Assembly: GCF_006491595.2 (NCBI RefSeq)
Contig: NZ_VEVQ02000001.1
Span: 372,001 to 436,000 of the forward strand
DNA from: Flavobacterium jejuense
Lineage (GTDB): Bacteria > Bacteroidota > Bacteroidia > Flavobacteriales > Flavobacteriaceae
Direction: 5' to 3'
Length of the DNA stretch: 64,000 nucleotides
Shown here in pieces: positions 44,882-52,728 of this stretch (position 1 is the first letter of the stretch; the number at the start of each line of letters is the position of its first letter). The translations under genes were made by a program, and so were the position numbers. The notes under the pieces are model-generated. The model had not been told where the DNA came from, searched no databases, and saw only the letters and a program-made list of their open reading frames with translations.

Positions 44882-44958
44882 TTTAATTCGTAATTTGTCG
44901 TTATAGATAGTAATTGGATTTTTTTTACTTTAAACTTTCGACTTTGAACATTAAAATA

Positions 44959-44966
44959 TATATTTG
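44959..44966 (+). promoter_or_regulatory. -7 promoter element (TATATTTG) of the DUF5606 gene
   Basis: TATATTTG matches TAnnTTTG and lies 21 bases before the ATG at 44988. No convincing TTG is seen at -33. Confidence 0.5.
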
Positions 44967-44987
44967 CCACCTTAAATTTAAAACAAC

Positions 44988-45425
44988 ATGAGTATTCAAA
45001 AAATATTAGCTATTGCTGGAAAACCAGGTTTATACGAATTAAAAATACAAACACGTACAGGATTTGTTGCTGAATCATTATTAGATGGAAAGCGAATTAC
45101 TGTTGGAATGAGAAGTAATGTAAGTTTATTATCTGAAATTGCCGTTTACACTTATACAGAAGAAATTCGTTTAGCAGATGTACTAAAAGCGATAGCAACC
45201 AAAGAAAATGATGGTCCGGCTATTTCTCATAAAGAAGATGATGCAAAATTAAAAGCTTATTTTAGAGAAGTGTTACCAGAATTTGATGAAGATAGAGTAT
45301 ATACTTCTGATATTAAGAAAATTTTCAATTGGTATAATATTTTACAACCTAAAGGATTTGTGACAGTTGAAGCTTTGTCAAAAGAAGAAGTTAAGGAAGA
45401 GACAAAAGAAGAAAACGCAGAGTAA
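44988..45425 (+). CDS. DUF5606-like protein
   Basis: A 145-residue protein conserved in Bacteroidetes: IQKILAIAGKPGLYELKIQ, LLDGKRITVGMRSNVSLLSE, and YTSDIKKIFNWYNILQ. It ends in an acidic Glu/Lys tail. The function is unknown, though its stable position near def is typical of the family. A bidirectional hairpin terminator follows. Confidence 0.8.
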   Translation: MSIQKILAIAGKPGLYELKIQTRTGFVAESLLDGKRITVGMRSNVSLLSEIAVYTYTEEIRLADVLKAIATKENDGPAISHKEDDAKLKAYFREVLPEFDEDRVYTSDIKKIFNWYNILQPKGFVTVEALSKEEVKEETKEENAE

Positions 45426-45444
45426 TCTTCTATTTTATAAACAT

Positions 45445-45471
45445 AAAAAGTTCTCATATGAGGACTTTTTT
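45445..45471 (+). terminator. Terminator after the DUF5606 gene
   Basis: AAAAAGTTCTCAT pairs with ATGAGGACTTTTT (one G-T pair) around a tight turn, then TTTTTT. It lies 20 bases past the stop codon. Confidence 0.85.
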
Positions 45472-45609
45472 GTTTGAAATATACTTCTTAAATACTAAAA
45501 ATCCTTTTTTATATTCATCGAAATTATTGTATATGATTAATACCTTAATTTTATTAAAAAGCACATTTATGTTTTCTCTACTCTTCTCTTCTCTCTTAGA
45601 ATGGTTAGT

Positions 45610-45978
45610 TTATGACTTATTAAATGTTCCAAAATGCCATAATATTCCTGATGGATCATGTATAAAACATTCTTTTCCCCAATCTAGTTTACGAATAGGA
45701 ACTATACGAACAGTATCATACTTCTCTGTTAATTTTAAGAGAGTTAATTCATTCCAGAATGTCTCCAAATTATTAACTTCCATAAAAACCATAGTATTAT
45801 CAATCCAATCTTTTACATAGGCATCTTGAAGATAAAAGCCAAAGTCACCAGAATAAAAATAACTCATCGTGTTTGATAAAATAGTTTCTTGGAAACCTAA
45901 ATCTTTATAAAAATTTCGAGATACTTCACAATTTTTCGCTCCAATAAAAGGTCTAATGGATTTTGCATTATGGTTCAT
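45610..45978 (-). CDS. VOC-family (glyoxalase/bleomycin-resistance-like) protein
   Basis: A 122-residue beta-alpha-beta-beta-beta module. It opens IRPFIGAKNCEVSRNFYKDL with FYSGDFGFYLQDA, and closes FIHDPSGILWHFGTF, the usual end pattern of one VOC half. As a single module it should dimerise. Metal ligands are not clearly conserved, so the activity cannot be named. Confidence 0.78.
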   Translation of the reverse strand: MNHNAKSIRPFIGAKNCEVSRNFYKDLGFQETILSNTMSYFYSGDFGFYLQDAYVKDWIDNTMVFMEVNNLETFWNELTLLKLTEKYDTVRIVPIRKLDWGKECFIHDPSGILWHFGTFNKS

Positions 45979-46030
45979 AGCTAAATTTTTTAATATTTGA
46001 AGGTTATAAATATAAAATTAAAAACTCATT

Positions 46031-46234
46031 TTATTCTATGAATTCTAAAATATCTCCAGGTTGGCAATCTAATGCTTTACAAATAGCTTCTAATGTACTA
46101 AACCTAATGGCTTTTGCCTTTCCTGTTTTCAAGATGGAGAGGTTGGATAAGGTAAGTTCTACTTTTTCCGAGAGTTCGTTTAATGACATTTTTCGTTTTG
46201 CCATCATAACATCTAAATTGACTACTATTGGCAT
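46031..46234 (-). CDS. Small XRE-family HTH regulator
   Basis: A 67-residue helix-turn-helix protein: NLDVMMAKRKMSLNELSEKV, LSNLSILKTGKAKAIRFSTL, and CKALDCQPGDILEFIE. It matches the short Cro/CI-type (YozG-like) regulators. It starts 2 bases after the DUF2975 gene, a pairing often seen, so it probably controls its own operon. Confidence 0.85.
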   Translation of the reverse strand: MPIVVNLDVMMAKRKMSLNELSEKVELTLSNLSILKTGKAKAIRFSTLEAICKALDCQPGDILEFIE

Positions 46235-46236
46235 AA

Positions 46237-46785
46237 TTAAATGGTTAATTCATTTTCTGATTGAAGTGCTATACCTTTTTTAAATATTTCCGCAATTACT
46301 AAAAGTGTAATTCCCATAAACAACCAAACATCAGCTCCACCAAGACCTAAGTTTTGAATATCTGGTATTGAAACACCTTGAGTAACTAACCATTTTGTGT
46401 TTTGTATTCCCCAATATGAAAATAAACCAATTCCTAACGTTAGATAAGAAGCATTTGAAATAAACGCTTTTATTTCAATATTGAAAGGTTGTGATAAATT
46501 GAGTTTTTTCTTATGTAAAATCTTTACAATTAAATAGAATAGTATTGCCTTCATTACTGCTACAATACTCATTAATAAAGTTTCTGAAATAAAATAACCT
46601 TTGTCAAAATTATATAAATTTGATAAATCGACTTCTTCCCAAAAACTTTTTACTGCAATTGGGTTGATAACAAGTGTAAAAAAAGTATTAAACAAAATAC
46701 CACCAGCAGTAATACATAGACCAATAAAAATAACCCAAGAAATAACGGTTATAAATTTTAAAACAGAAGTTGATTTAGCTGTCAT
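46237..46785 (-). CDS. DUF2975 membrane protein
   Basis: A 182-residue protein with four membrane helices (about 12-35, 63-85, 108-128, 148-170) and the family arrangement: FITVISWVIFIGLCITAGGI, SETLLMSIVAVMKAILFYLI, and DVWLFMGITLLVIAEIFKKG. It forms an operon with the downstream HTH gene. The function is unknown, though it is a widespread DUF2975/HTH cassette. Confidence 0.85.
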   Translation of the reverse strand: MTAKSTSVLKFITVISWVIFIGLCITAGGILFNTFFTLVINPIAVKSFWEEVDLSNLYNFDKGYFISETLLMSIVAVMKAILFYLIVKILHKKKLNLSQPFNIEIKAFISNASYLTLGIGLFSYWGIQNTKWLVTQGVSIPDIQNLGLGGADVWLFMGITLLVIAEIFKKGIALQSENELTI

Positions 46786-46810
46786 AATTATATTTAATTA
46801 TAATATGTAG

Positions 46811-46818
46811 CAAATATA
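46811..46818 (-). promoter_or_regulatory. -7 promoter element (TATATTTG) of the DUF2975/HTH operon
   Basis: Reads TATATTTG on the minus strand, 25 bases before the DUF2975 start. Confidence 0.5.
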
Positions 46819-46970
46819 AATAAAAATTTATTTTTTTTCGATTTGATTATTTTTTAAGTTGAATTGTATACAAATAATAAATAGGATTGGTATCGATATA
46901 CTTCTGAAATTAATCCATAATTTTACAGTTACTAAATAGAACTTCAATTATAATTTCAAAAAAGCAATAC

Positions 46971-47744
46971 ATGAACAATCGAGAAAACCAACTTAAAGCT
47001 TTTAATAGATTATTAGATATCATGGATGATTTACGTGAGAAGTGTCCATGGGATAAAAAACAAACATTGGAAAGTTTACGTCATTTAACAATTGAAGAAA
47101 CCTATGAATTGGGAGATGCAATTTTGGATAATGATTTGCAAGAAATAAAAAAGGAATTGGGCGATTTATTATTACACATTGTTTTTTATGCTAAAATAGG
47201 AAGTGAAACTAATGCTTTTGATATTGAAGATGTTGCCAATTCAATTTGTGATAAACTAATTGATCGTCATCCTCATATTTATGGAGATGTTGTGGTTGCT
47301 GATGAAGAAGAAGTGAAGCAAAACTGGGAAAAATTAAAACTTAAAGAAGGAAAAAAATCGGTTTTGGAAGGTGTGCCAAAAAGTTTACCAGCACTTGTTA
47401 AGGCAAGTCGCATTCAAGATAAGGTGAAAGGAGTAGGGTTTGACTGGGAAGAATCGCACCAAGTGTGGGATAAAGTACAAGAAGAATTACAAGAACTTCA
47501 GGAAGAAGTAACATTGGGTAACCAAGATACTATAGAAGCTGAATTTGGGGATGTTTTATTTTCAATGATAAATTATGCACGATTTTTAAAAGTTAATCCA
47601 GAAGATGCTTTGGAACGTACCAATAAAAAATTCATCAAGCGTTTTATGTATCTAGAAAGCAAAGCAGGAGAATTAGGGAAACCATTAGCTGATATGACCT
47701 TAGCTGAAATGGATGTTTTTTGGGAAGAAGCGAAGAAGTTGTAG
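46971..47744 (+). CDS. mazG: Nucleoside triphosphate pyrophosphohydrolase
   Basis: A 257-residue two-domain MazG. Both halves have an EExxE...D-type metal site: EETYELGDAILDNDLQEIKK and ELGDLLLHIVFYAK in the first, ELQELQEEVTLGNQ and EFGDVLFSMINYARF in the second. The N-terminal CPWDKKQTLESLRHLTIEE is diagnostic. It hydrolyses NTPs, lowering mis-incorporated or alarmone-related nucleotides. Heptamer repeats begin at its stop codon. Confidence 0.95.
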   Translation: MNNRENQLKAFNRLLDIMDDLREKCPWDKKQTLESLRHLTIEETYELGDAILDNDLQEIKKELGDLLLHIVFYAKIGSETNAFDIEDVANSICDKLIDRHPHIYGDVVVADEEEVKQNWEKLKLKEGKKSVLEGVPKSLPALVKASRIQDKVKGVGFDWEESHQVWDKVQEELQELQEEVTLGNQDTIEAEFGDVLFSMINYARFLKVNPEDALERTNKKFIKRFMYLESKAGELGKPLADMTLAEMDVFWEEAKKL

Positions 47745-47776
47745 TGTTTGTTCAGTGTTCAGTTATCAGTTATCAG
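47742..47776 (+). repeat. Post-stop heptamer array (TGTTCAG/TTATCAG type) after mazG
   Basis: Five 7-base units start at the stop codon: TAGTGTT, then TGTTCAG twice, and TTATCAG twice. Stops in every frame result. Confidence 0.8.
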
Positions 47777-47838
47777 TTTTTCTGGATAATAAATCTTTTT
47801 TTTCAAAACCAATTTGTAATTTTCTAATCACTAAAAAC

Positions 47839-48132
47839 ATGTATTACGCAGTAATTTTCACATCTATAAGAACAGAAATAGATTCAGGTTATAGTGAAAT
47901 GGCTCAAAAAATGGAAGCTTTAGCCAAGCTTCAAAAAGGATTTATTGGTGTTGAAAGTGCTCGTAATGAAATAGGAATTACTGTTTCTTATTGGGAAAAT
48001 CTAGAAGCTATTCGAAATTGGAAATCAAATATGGATCATTTATTGGCACAAGAAAAAGGAAAATCCACTTGGTATAAAAATTATAAAGTTAGAATAGCTA
48101 AAATAGAACGTGAATATGAGTTTGGTTTTTAA
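47839..48132 (+). CDS. Small antibiotic-biosynthesis-monooxygenase-like protein
   Basis: A 97-residue protein: YYAVIFTSIRTEIDSGYSEM, KLQKGFIGVESARNE, and SYWENLEAIRNWKSNMDHL, matching the ferredoxin-like ABM fold of quinol or heme oxygenases. The frame is open to 47713, overlapping mazG, but MYYAVIF at 47839 is the natural N-terminus and the extra residues look non-coding. The substrate is unknown. Confidence 0.85.
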   Translation: MYYAVIFTSIRTEIDSGYSEMAQKMEALAKLQKGFIGVESARNEIGITVSYWENLEAIRNWKSNMDHLLAQEKGKSTWYKNYKVRIAKIEREYEFGF

Positions 48133-48138
48133 TAATAA

Positions 48139-48174
48139 AAAAGGTCTAACATTACGAAGAATATTAGACCTTTT
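48139..48174. terminator. Bidirectional terminator between convergent genes
   Basis: AAAAGGTCTAA and TTAGACCTTTT form an 11-bp stem with a 14-base loop. It separates the monooxygenase-like gene from the convergent endonuclease gene. Confidence 0.85.
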
Positions 48175-48196
48175 GAATGGTTTTGTATAAGTGAGA

Positions 48197-49315
48197 CTAA
48201 TTCACTACGATTTTTTTAGTTGTAGCTCCATAATCAGAAGATAATTTCACCATATAGAAACCACTATTTAGATTAGTAACTTGGTACGTTTCGTTACTAA
48301 TAGTATTTGGATTTTTAATTTCTTGTACAATTTGTCCGTTTATATTGTATATAATTATATCTTTTAAACTTGTCGATGAAGAAATGTATACGGTATTATT
48401 GATTGTAGGATTCGGATAAACATTAACTGAAGCTAATAAATCAAAATTTTCAGCAGATAAAAATACTGTTGGCCATCTGTTTTCAGCTACTGGTCCACCC
48501 CATATTACAGTTGCTAAATAAGGATTGTCGATAAAGGGATTACGATTACCTTGTGCATATGTATTTGAAGTATTACCATGATAGGTGTTTCTATTATCTT
48601 CATATTGCGATACTGGATCATCAGCATTCCATTGTAAGAATAAATCAATCATATTAGCATCACTAGCAACAGGATTTCCTACACCAACATTTATTGGTAA
48701 ACATTGAGAACCATATCTTAGGTACATGTACATCATCATTCTTGCTACATCACCTTTCCATTCATCACCAGGATACCAAGTAGTAGAAGTTATATCACCA
48801 GAATTTCCGCTTCCTGCAGCAAATTTCTCACTTGATCTATCGTTATTTCTATCTACATCAGAAGCTCTTAAATGATGTGCATCTTCACCAGCATCACTTG
48901 AACCACCTTGATCTAATGGAGGACTTGCTAGTGCTTTTGCATAAACATGTTCTCTGTTCCATTCACATGAAGTACCACCGCCATTTGAAAATTTATTTCT
49001 TGTTCTGTGGTCATTGTCATCAGTAGGAGAGGAAGGACAAGTATTAGAACTAAATCCATATAGTAATAAAACATTAGAATTTGTTATATCATTAGGATCT
49101 AAGTCAGTTACCTGAGTAGCATCCCAAACTTCAGAATAAGTTAAATAATTTGTATGGGTATTCGCAATTTTAGTTTCTAAAGTACTTTTTAGAGCACTTG
49201 CGCTTAAGCTATTCCAGTTAGAAATATCATCATAATATGGACTAGCTGGAGCTCCGTTTTGTGCATAATTTAAAGCAATACTTAATAGTAATAATAATGT
49301 AAATTTGTTTTTCAT
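48197..49315 (-). CDS. Secreted endonuclease I with T9SS sorting domain
   Basis: A 372-residue protein. It has a signal peptide (about 1-18), an endonuclease I domain (PF04231, about 30-290) with the beta-beta-alpha-metal catalytic segment CEWNREHVYAKAL and the DAHHLRASDVDRNND block. A C-terminal type A sorting domain (about 298-372: VYPNPTINNTVYI, ending MVKLSSDYGATTKKIVVN) sends it through the type IX secretion system. It probably degrades extracellular DNA for nutrients. Confidence 0.93.
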   Translation of the reverse strand: MKNKFTLLLLLSIALNYAQNGAPASPYYDDISNWNSLSASALKSTLETKIANTHTNYLTYSEVWDATQVTDLDPNDITNSNVLLLYGFSSNTCPSSPTDDNDHRTRNKFSNGGGTSCEWNREHVYAKALASPPLDQGGSSDAGEDAHHLRASDVDRNNDRSSEKFAAGSGNSGDITSTTWYPGDEWKGDVARMMMYMYLRYGSQCLPINVGVGNPVASDANMIDLFLQWNADDPVSQYEDNRNTYHGNTSNTYAQGNRNPFIDNPYLATVIWGGPVAENRWPTVFLSAENFDLLASVNVYPNPTINNTVYISSSTSLKDIIIYNINGQIVQEIKNPNTISNETYQVTNLNSGFYMVKLSSDYGATTKKIVVN

Positions 49316-49319
49316 TTTT

Positions 49320-50534
49320 TTATAGTTTTCGTTCTAATAAAGCCATATAAAACCCATCATATCCACTTTGATGAGCTAATACTTTTTTTTCTTTTACAAA
49401 TGTGAAATTTTTCCCTTCTTCTGTAGTCAAAAATTTTTCTATCTGTTGTTCGTTTTCTGATGGAAGTACCGAACAAGTTGCATAAACCATTTTTCCACCT
49501 GGTTTTACTATCTTAGAATAATTTTGAAGTACTTCAGCTTGAACTTTTTTAATATTATCAATAAATTCAGGTTGTAATTTCCATTTACTATCAGGATTAC
49601 GTTTCATTACACCTAATCCACTACAAGGAGCATCAATTAAAACGCGATCAGCTTTTTCATGTAGTTTTTTGATGACTTTAGTAGAATCAATTACTCTAAA
49701 TTCAATATTGTGAACCCCATTTCTTTTGGCACGAAGTTTTAATTGTTTCAATTTACTTTCGTAAATATCCATAGCTATTAATTGGCCTTTGTTTTCCATT
49801 AAAGAAGCTAAATGTAAGCTTTTTCCACCAGCACCAGCACAAGTGTCAACTACTCGCATTCCAGGTGCTACATCTAAGAAATAGGCTACTAATTGAGAAG
49901 AAGCATCTTGTACTTCAAAATACCCTTGTTTGAAGATATCTGTCATGAAAACATTAGCTCTCTCTTTCAATATTAAGGCATCAGGATAATCTTTGGAAGC
50001 ATAAGTTTCAATATTCAAGTCCATCAAGATAGCTCTTACTTTTTCTTTAGTAGTTTTTAAGGTATTCACTCTAAGAATTACTTCAGCTTGTTTGTTTTGA
50101 GCTTCTAATTCTTTTGACCAAGTGGCTTCACCTAATTCTTTAACCCCTAATTCATCAATCCAATCAGGAATAGATTCTTTGAATTTTCTAATTTTAGATA
50201 ATTCATCAAACTTACCTTTTATTTTTCGTGAAGGAGTTCCTTCAAAGTATTTCCAATCAGGTAACATAATACCTCTTAAAACTGCCCAAACAGCAAACAC
50301 TCTCCAAATATTATCTCTATCGTAAGGTTCTCTTACTTCAGCAATTTCTGCATATAAACGTTTCCAGCGTACTATTTCATAAATCGTTTCTGCAACAAAT
50401 TTTCTGTCACTGCTTCCCCAACGTTTGTCTTTTTTTAAAGCACGGGCCACAACTTTATCTGCATATTCTCCTTCGTTGAAAATTGCTAGCAAAGAATCTA
50501 TAACCGTGAATACTAAATTTCTATGTAATCTCAT
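49320..50534 (-). CDS. RsmB/NOP-family RNA cytosine-5-methyltransferase
   Basis: A 404-residue m5C RNA methyltransferase with an N-terminal NusB-like region and a Rossmann domain: DTCAGAGGKSLHLASLM (SAM binding), DAPCSGLGVMKRNPD (motif IV Cys) and YATCSVLPSENE (motif VI catalytic Cys). The target is presumably 16S rRNA. Other members target tRNA. Confidence 0.92.
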   Translation of the reverse strand: MRLHRNLVFTVIDSLLAIFNEGEYADKVVARALKKDKRWGSSDRKFVAETIYEIVRWKRLYAEIAEVREPYDRDNIWRVFAVWAVLRGIMLPDWKYFEGTPSRKIKGKFDELSKIRKFKESIPDWIDELGVKELGEATWSKELEAQNKQAEVILRVNTLKTTKEKVRAILMDLNIETYASKDYPDALILKERANVFMTDIFKQGYFEVQDASSQLVAYFLDVAPGMRVVDTCAGAGGKSLHLASLMENKGQLIAMDIYESKLKQLKLRAKRNGVHNIEFRVIDSTKVIKKLHEKADRVLIDAPCSGLGVMKRNPDSKWKLQPEFIDNIKKVQAEVLQNYSKIVKPGGKMVYATCSVLPSENEQQIEKFLTTEEGKNFTFVKEKKVLAHQSGYDGFYMALLERKL

Positions 50535-50553
50535 TTTTTATTTAATCAGCGTG

Positions 50554-50561
50554 CAAAGATA
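50554..50561 (-). promoter_or_regulatory. -7 promoter element (TATCTTTG) of the methyltransferase gene
   Basis: TATCTTTG on the minus strand lies 19 bases before the ATG and immediately after the terminator of the upstream gene. Confidence 0.5.
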
Positions 50562-50571
50562 GTGATTTAAA

Positions 50572-50600
50572 CAAAAAAAGCTGTCAATTATGACAGCTTT
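50572..50600 (-). terminator. Terminator after the Arg/Ser-rich protein gene
   Basis: On the minus strand AAAGCTGTCA / TGACAGCTTT with a 4-base loop is followed by a 7-T run. It lies 27 bases past the stop codon. Confidence 0.88.
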
Positions 50601-50627
50601 GTTAAGATATGGGTTATTAAATTTTTT

Positions 50628-51890
50628 TTATCCTCTTCTAGAACTACCGCGAGATGATGATGAGCTTCTACTTCCTCCAGAATTTCCACTTTGTCTAGAT
50701 GAACTACCTGAACCTCTTGTAGATGAGTTATTTCTTGAGGAACTTTTAGTAGCACTTCCTCTATTAGATGAATTACTTCTTGACGAACCTATAGTTTTAT
50801 TTCCTCTTGTTGAAGTATTATTTCTTGAAGAACCTATATTAGAGTTATTGTTTCTAGTGGAAGAAGTATTTCTTGTAGACATTGTATTACTTCTAGTAGA
50901 AGAATTATTTCTTGGAGTATTTGTTACAGATTTTGTACCTCTAGTAGAAGAATAGGTTCTTGGAGCATTACCAGTTGTAGTGTTGCTTCTAGTAGAAGAG
51001 TAGCTTCTAGGTGTTGTAGTAGAATTATTATTTCTTGAAGAAGAATAATTTCTAGTTGAACCTTGAGCATTATTTCTATTTCCTCTTGTAGAACTATTTC
51101 TTGTATTAGTATAAGCTAATTCTCTAGAACCAGGTACTCTTGTTCTAATGTTTCTATTTTGATCCATTTCTCGACGATTTGAATAACCTGAATTTCTATG
51201 ACTGAACGATCTATTAGGATATCTTCTTTCGTAACCATTAGCTCTTCTACCATAATATGCGTTGTAAGCATAACTACATCTTCTGGTGTTTACATAATGG
51301 TAAGTATGACCAAAATTAATGTGAACTGCTATATGATTTCTATATCTAAAAATCGGGAATGGATTCCAATAGGTGTAGTAAGAAGGGTAGTAATTCCAAT
51401 ACCAACTTGAGCAATAAGGGCGATAGCTACTTACCCAAAATGAAGTGTAAATTATTGGACGATGTACGTATATAGGCTCATAAATATAATTATCACCATA
51501 CATGTAAACATCACCAACCACCTGTACTTGAACATTGTTGTTTCTGTCCTTTTCCACTTCAATAGACGCTACATCTTGATATAAGTCTTTATCCAAAACC
51601 GCTTGAACAACTATAATGTGTGCATTTCCTTCAACAGATTCTATTACTCTTAAATAGTCAACATAGTTGTCATTATTTAGATCCAAATTTGAGATTTGAG
51701 ATTTGGGATCATTTAAGCGTCTTTCAAAATCTTCTAAATCAGAAGCGTCTCCAAAAATGGTAGCTACTGCTCTTAAATCTAAGTTATCACTAATATCAGT
51801 ACTGTTAGCAGTAACTGTTGTTTTATCTTGTGCAAAAGTGTTAATGACTAAGAAAAAACTAAATATCGCTGTAAGTAAATTCGTTTTCAT
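50628..51890 (-). CDS. Secreted protein with a long Arg/Ser/Asn repeat tail
   Basis: A 420-residue protein: signal peptide (about 1-21, ending NTFAQ), an N-terminal module with a calcium-loop-like DLNNDNYVDYLRVIE, an aromatic tract with many Tyr and Trp (about 145-200), then ~180 residues of low-complexity Arg/Ser/Asn/Thr repeats such as RNNSSTRSNT and SSTRGNK. The tail has no acidic residue over long stretches, so is highly cationic and probably disordered. It may bind polyanions such as DNA, LPS or RNA. No family function is known to me. Confidence 0.75.
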   Translation of the reverse strand: MKTNLLTAIFSFFLVINTFAQDKTTVTANSTDISDNLDLRAVATIFGDASDLEDFERRLNDPKSQISNLDLNNDNYVDYLRVIESVEGNAHIIVVQAVLDKDLYQDVASIEVEKDRNNNVQVQVVGDVYMYGDNYIYEPIYVHRPIIYTSFWVSSYRPYCSSWYWNYYPSYYTYWNPFPIFRYRNHIAVHINFGHTYHYVNTRRCSYAYNAYYGRRANGYERRYPNRSFSHRNSGYSNRREMDQNRNIRTRVPGSRELAYTNTRNSSTRGNRNNAQGSTRNYSSSRNNNSTTTPRSYSSTRSNTTTGNAPRTYSSTRGTKSVTNTPRNNSSTRSNTMSTRNTSSTRNNNSNIGSSRNNTSTRGNKTIGSSRSNSSNRGSATKSSSRNNSSTRGSGSSSRQSGNSGGSRSSSSSRGSSRRG

Positions 51891-51946
51891 ATCTTCATTG
51901 TTTAATGTTACAATTAAGACTATCCAATTACTATGCCAAAAATGGA

Positions 51947-52624
51947 CTAACTGATTTTTTGTAATGCTTTTTTGTCTTTTAAAAATATCTTTTTTCCTTG
52001 TATTTCAATGACTTTTGTTTTGTTCATCTCTGATAATAATCGGATACAACTTTCGGTAGCAGTTCCAATCATTCCAGCTAATTCTTCTCTTGATAATTGA
52101 ATGCGAATACTTCCATCCTCATTTTTTCCAAAACTCTCTTCTAAATAAATTAGAACTTCAGCTAAACGTTGTTTGACGGTTTTTTGTGCCATATCAACCA
52201 TATGCTCATCTGCTTCTTTTAAATCTCCACAAATGGTTCTCATTACATTCATAGAAAAATCATTATTTTGATTGAAAAATTGGAGTATTTCATTTTTAGG
52301 AACAAAACAAACTTCCATATCTTCTAATGCAGTTGCAGATAGATTTGCCGATTCATCACTTATCATAGAACGTTGTCCTAATAATTCTCCTGGTTTGCCT
52401 AATTTAATAATTTGGTCTTTTCCGTTCTGACTTAATTTGGATAGCTTGCAAACACCATCTTTAATACAGTAAACACCATTCAAGGTTTCACCTTCTTCAA
52501 AAATAGATTCCCCTTTTTTAATTGTATATGAAGTTTTACAATTAGCCATTTGAACTAATTGTTCTTTATTTAAAGCTTTTATAGAGCTAAATTGTCTTAC
52601 AATACATTGTTCGCATTTACTCAT
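51947..52624 (-). CDS. Crp/Fnr-family regulator, divergent from the cbb3 cluster
   Basis: A 225-residue regulator with cyclic-nucleotide-binding-like fold (about 15-130) and HTH domain (about 150-220; IRIQLSREELAGMIGTATES, CIRLLSEM). An FNR-like cysteine pair lies at C4 and C7, and C106 matches the FNR position in EVCFVP. The third N-terminal cysteine of E. coli FNR is absent at the usual spacing; C29, C53 and C59 are other candidates. The recognition helix keeps E and R (TESCIR). It probably senses oxygen and controls ccoI and ccoS through the 14-bp dyad in their promoters. Confidence 0.82.
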   Translation of the reverse strand: MSKCEQCIVRQFSSIKALNKEQLVQMANCKTSYTIKKGESIFEEGETLNGVYCIKDGVCKLSKLSQNGKDQIIKLGKPGELLGQRSMISDESANLSATALEDMEVCFVPKNEILQFFNQNNDFSMNVMRTICGDLKEADEHMVDMAQKTVKQRLAEVLIYLEESFGKNEDGSIRIQLSREELAGMIGTATESCIRLLSEMNKTKVIEIQGKKIFLKDKKALQKIS

Positions 52625-52646
52625 GTATGATTCTTTTAAAGATTTT

Positions 52647-52654
52647 CAAAGATA
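52647..52654 (-). promoter_or_regulatory. -7 promoter element (TATCTTTG) of the Fnr-like gene
   Basis: TATCTTTG on the minus strand, 22 bases before the ATG. The Fnr-like dyad at 52663-52676 starts 8 bases upstream, covering the -33 side, so binding there could repress this promoter. Confidence 0.55.
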
Positions 52655-52662
52655 ATCAAAGT

Positions 52663-52676
52663 ATGACAAATATCAT
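52663..52676. promoter_or_regulatory. Predicted Fnr-like operator upstream of ccoI
   Basis: ATGACAAATATCAT is a 5-4-5 dyad (ATGAY N4 RTCAT). The -7-like AACCTTTG of ccoI is at 52699-52706, with operator start to TTTG of 40 bases. The same dyad and spacing occur before ccoS. Confidence 0.7.
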
Positions 52677-52728
52677 ATTTTAAATTGGAAGCATTTGCAA
52701 CCTTTGTTACAGGTAAAATGAGCAAATT

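Noticed and set aside
45458-45820. 120-codon plus-strand frame after the DUF5606 terminator
   Set aside because: It overlaps the antisense of the VOC gene and shows no family pattern.
47713-47838. Longer N-terminus for the monooxygenase-like protein overlapping mazG
   Set aside because: The extra 42 residues include the translated heptamer array and do not look like the family; ATG at 47839 is preferred.
50590-50955. 121-codon frame rich in Asp, Glu and Leu on the plus strand
   Set aside because: It is the antisense of the Arg/Ser repeat tail; composition reflects the repeat, not a gene.
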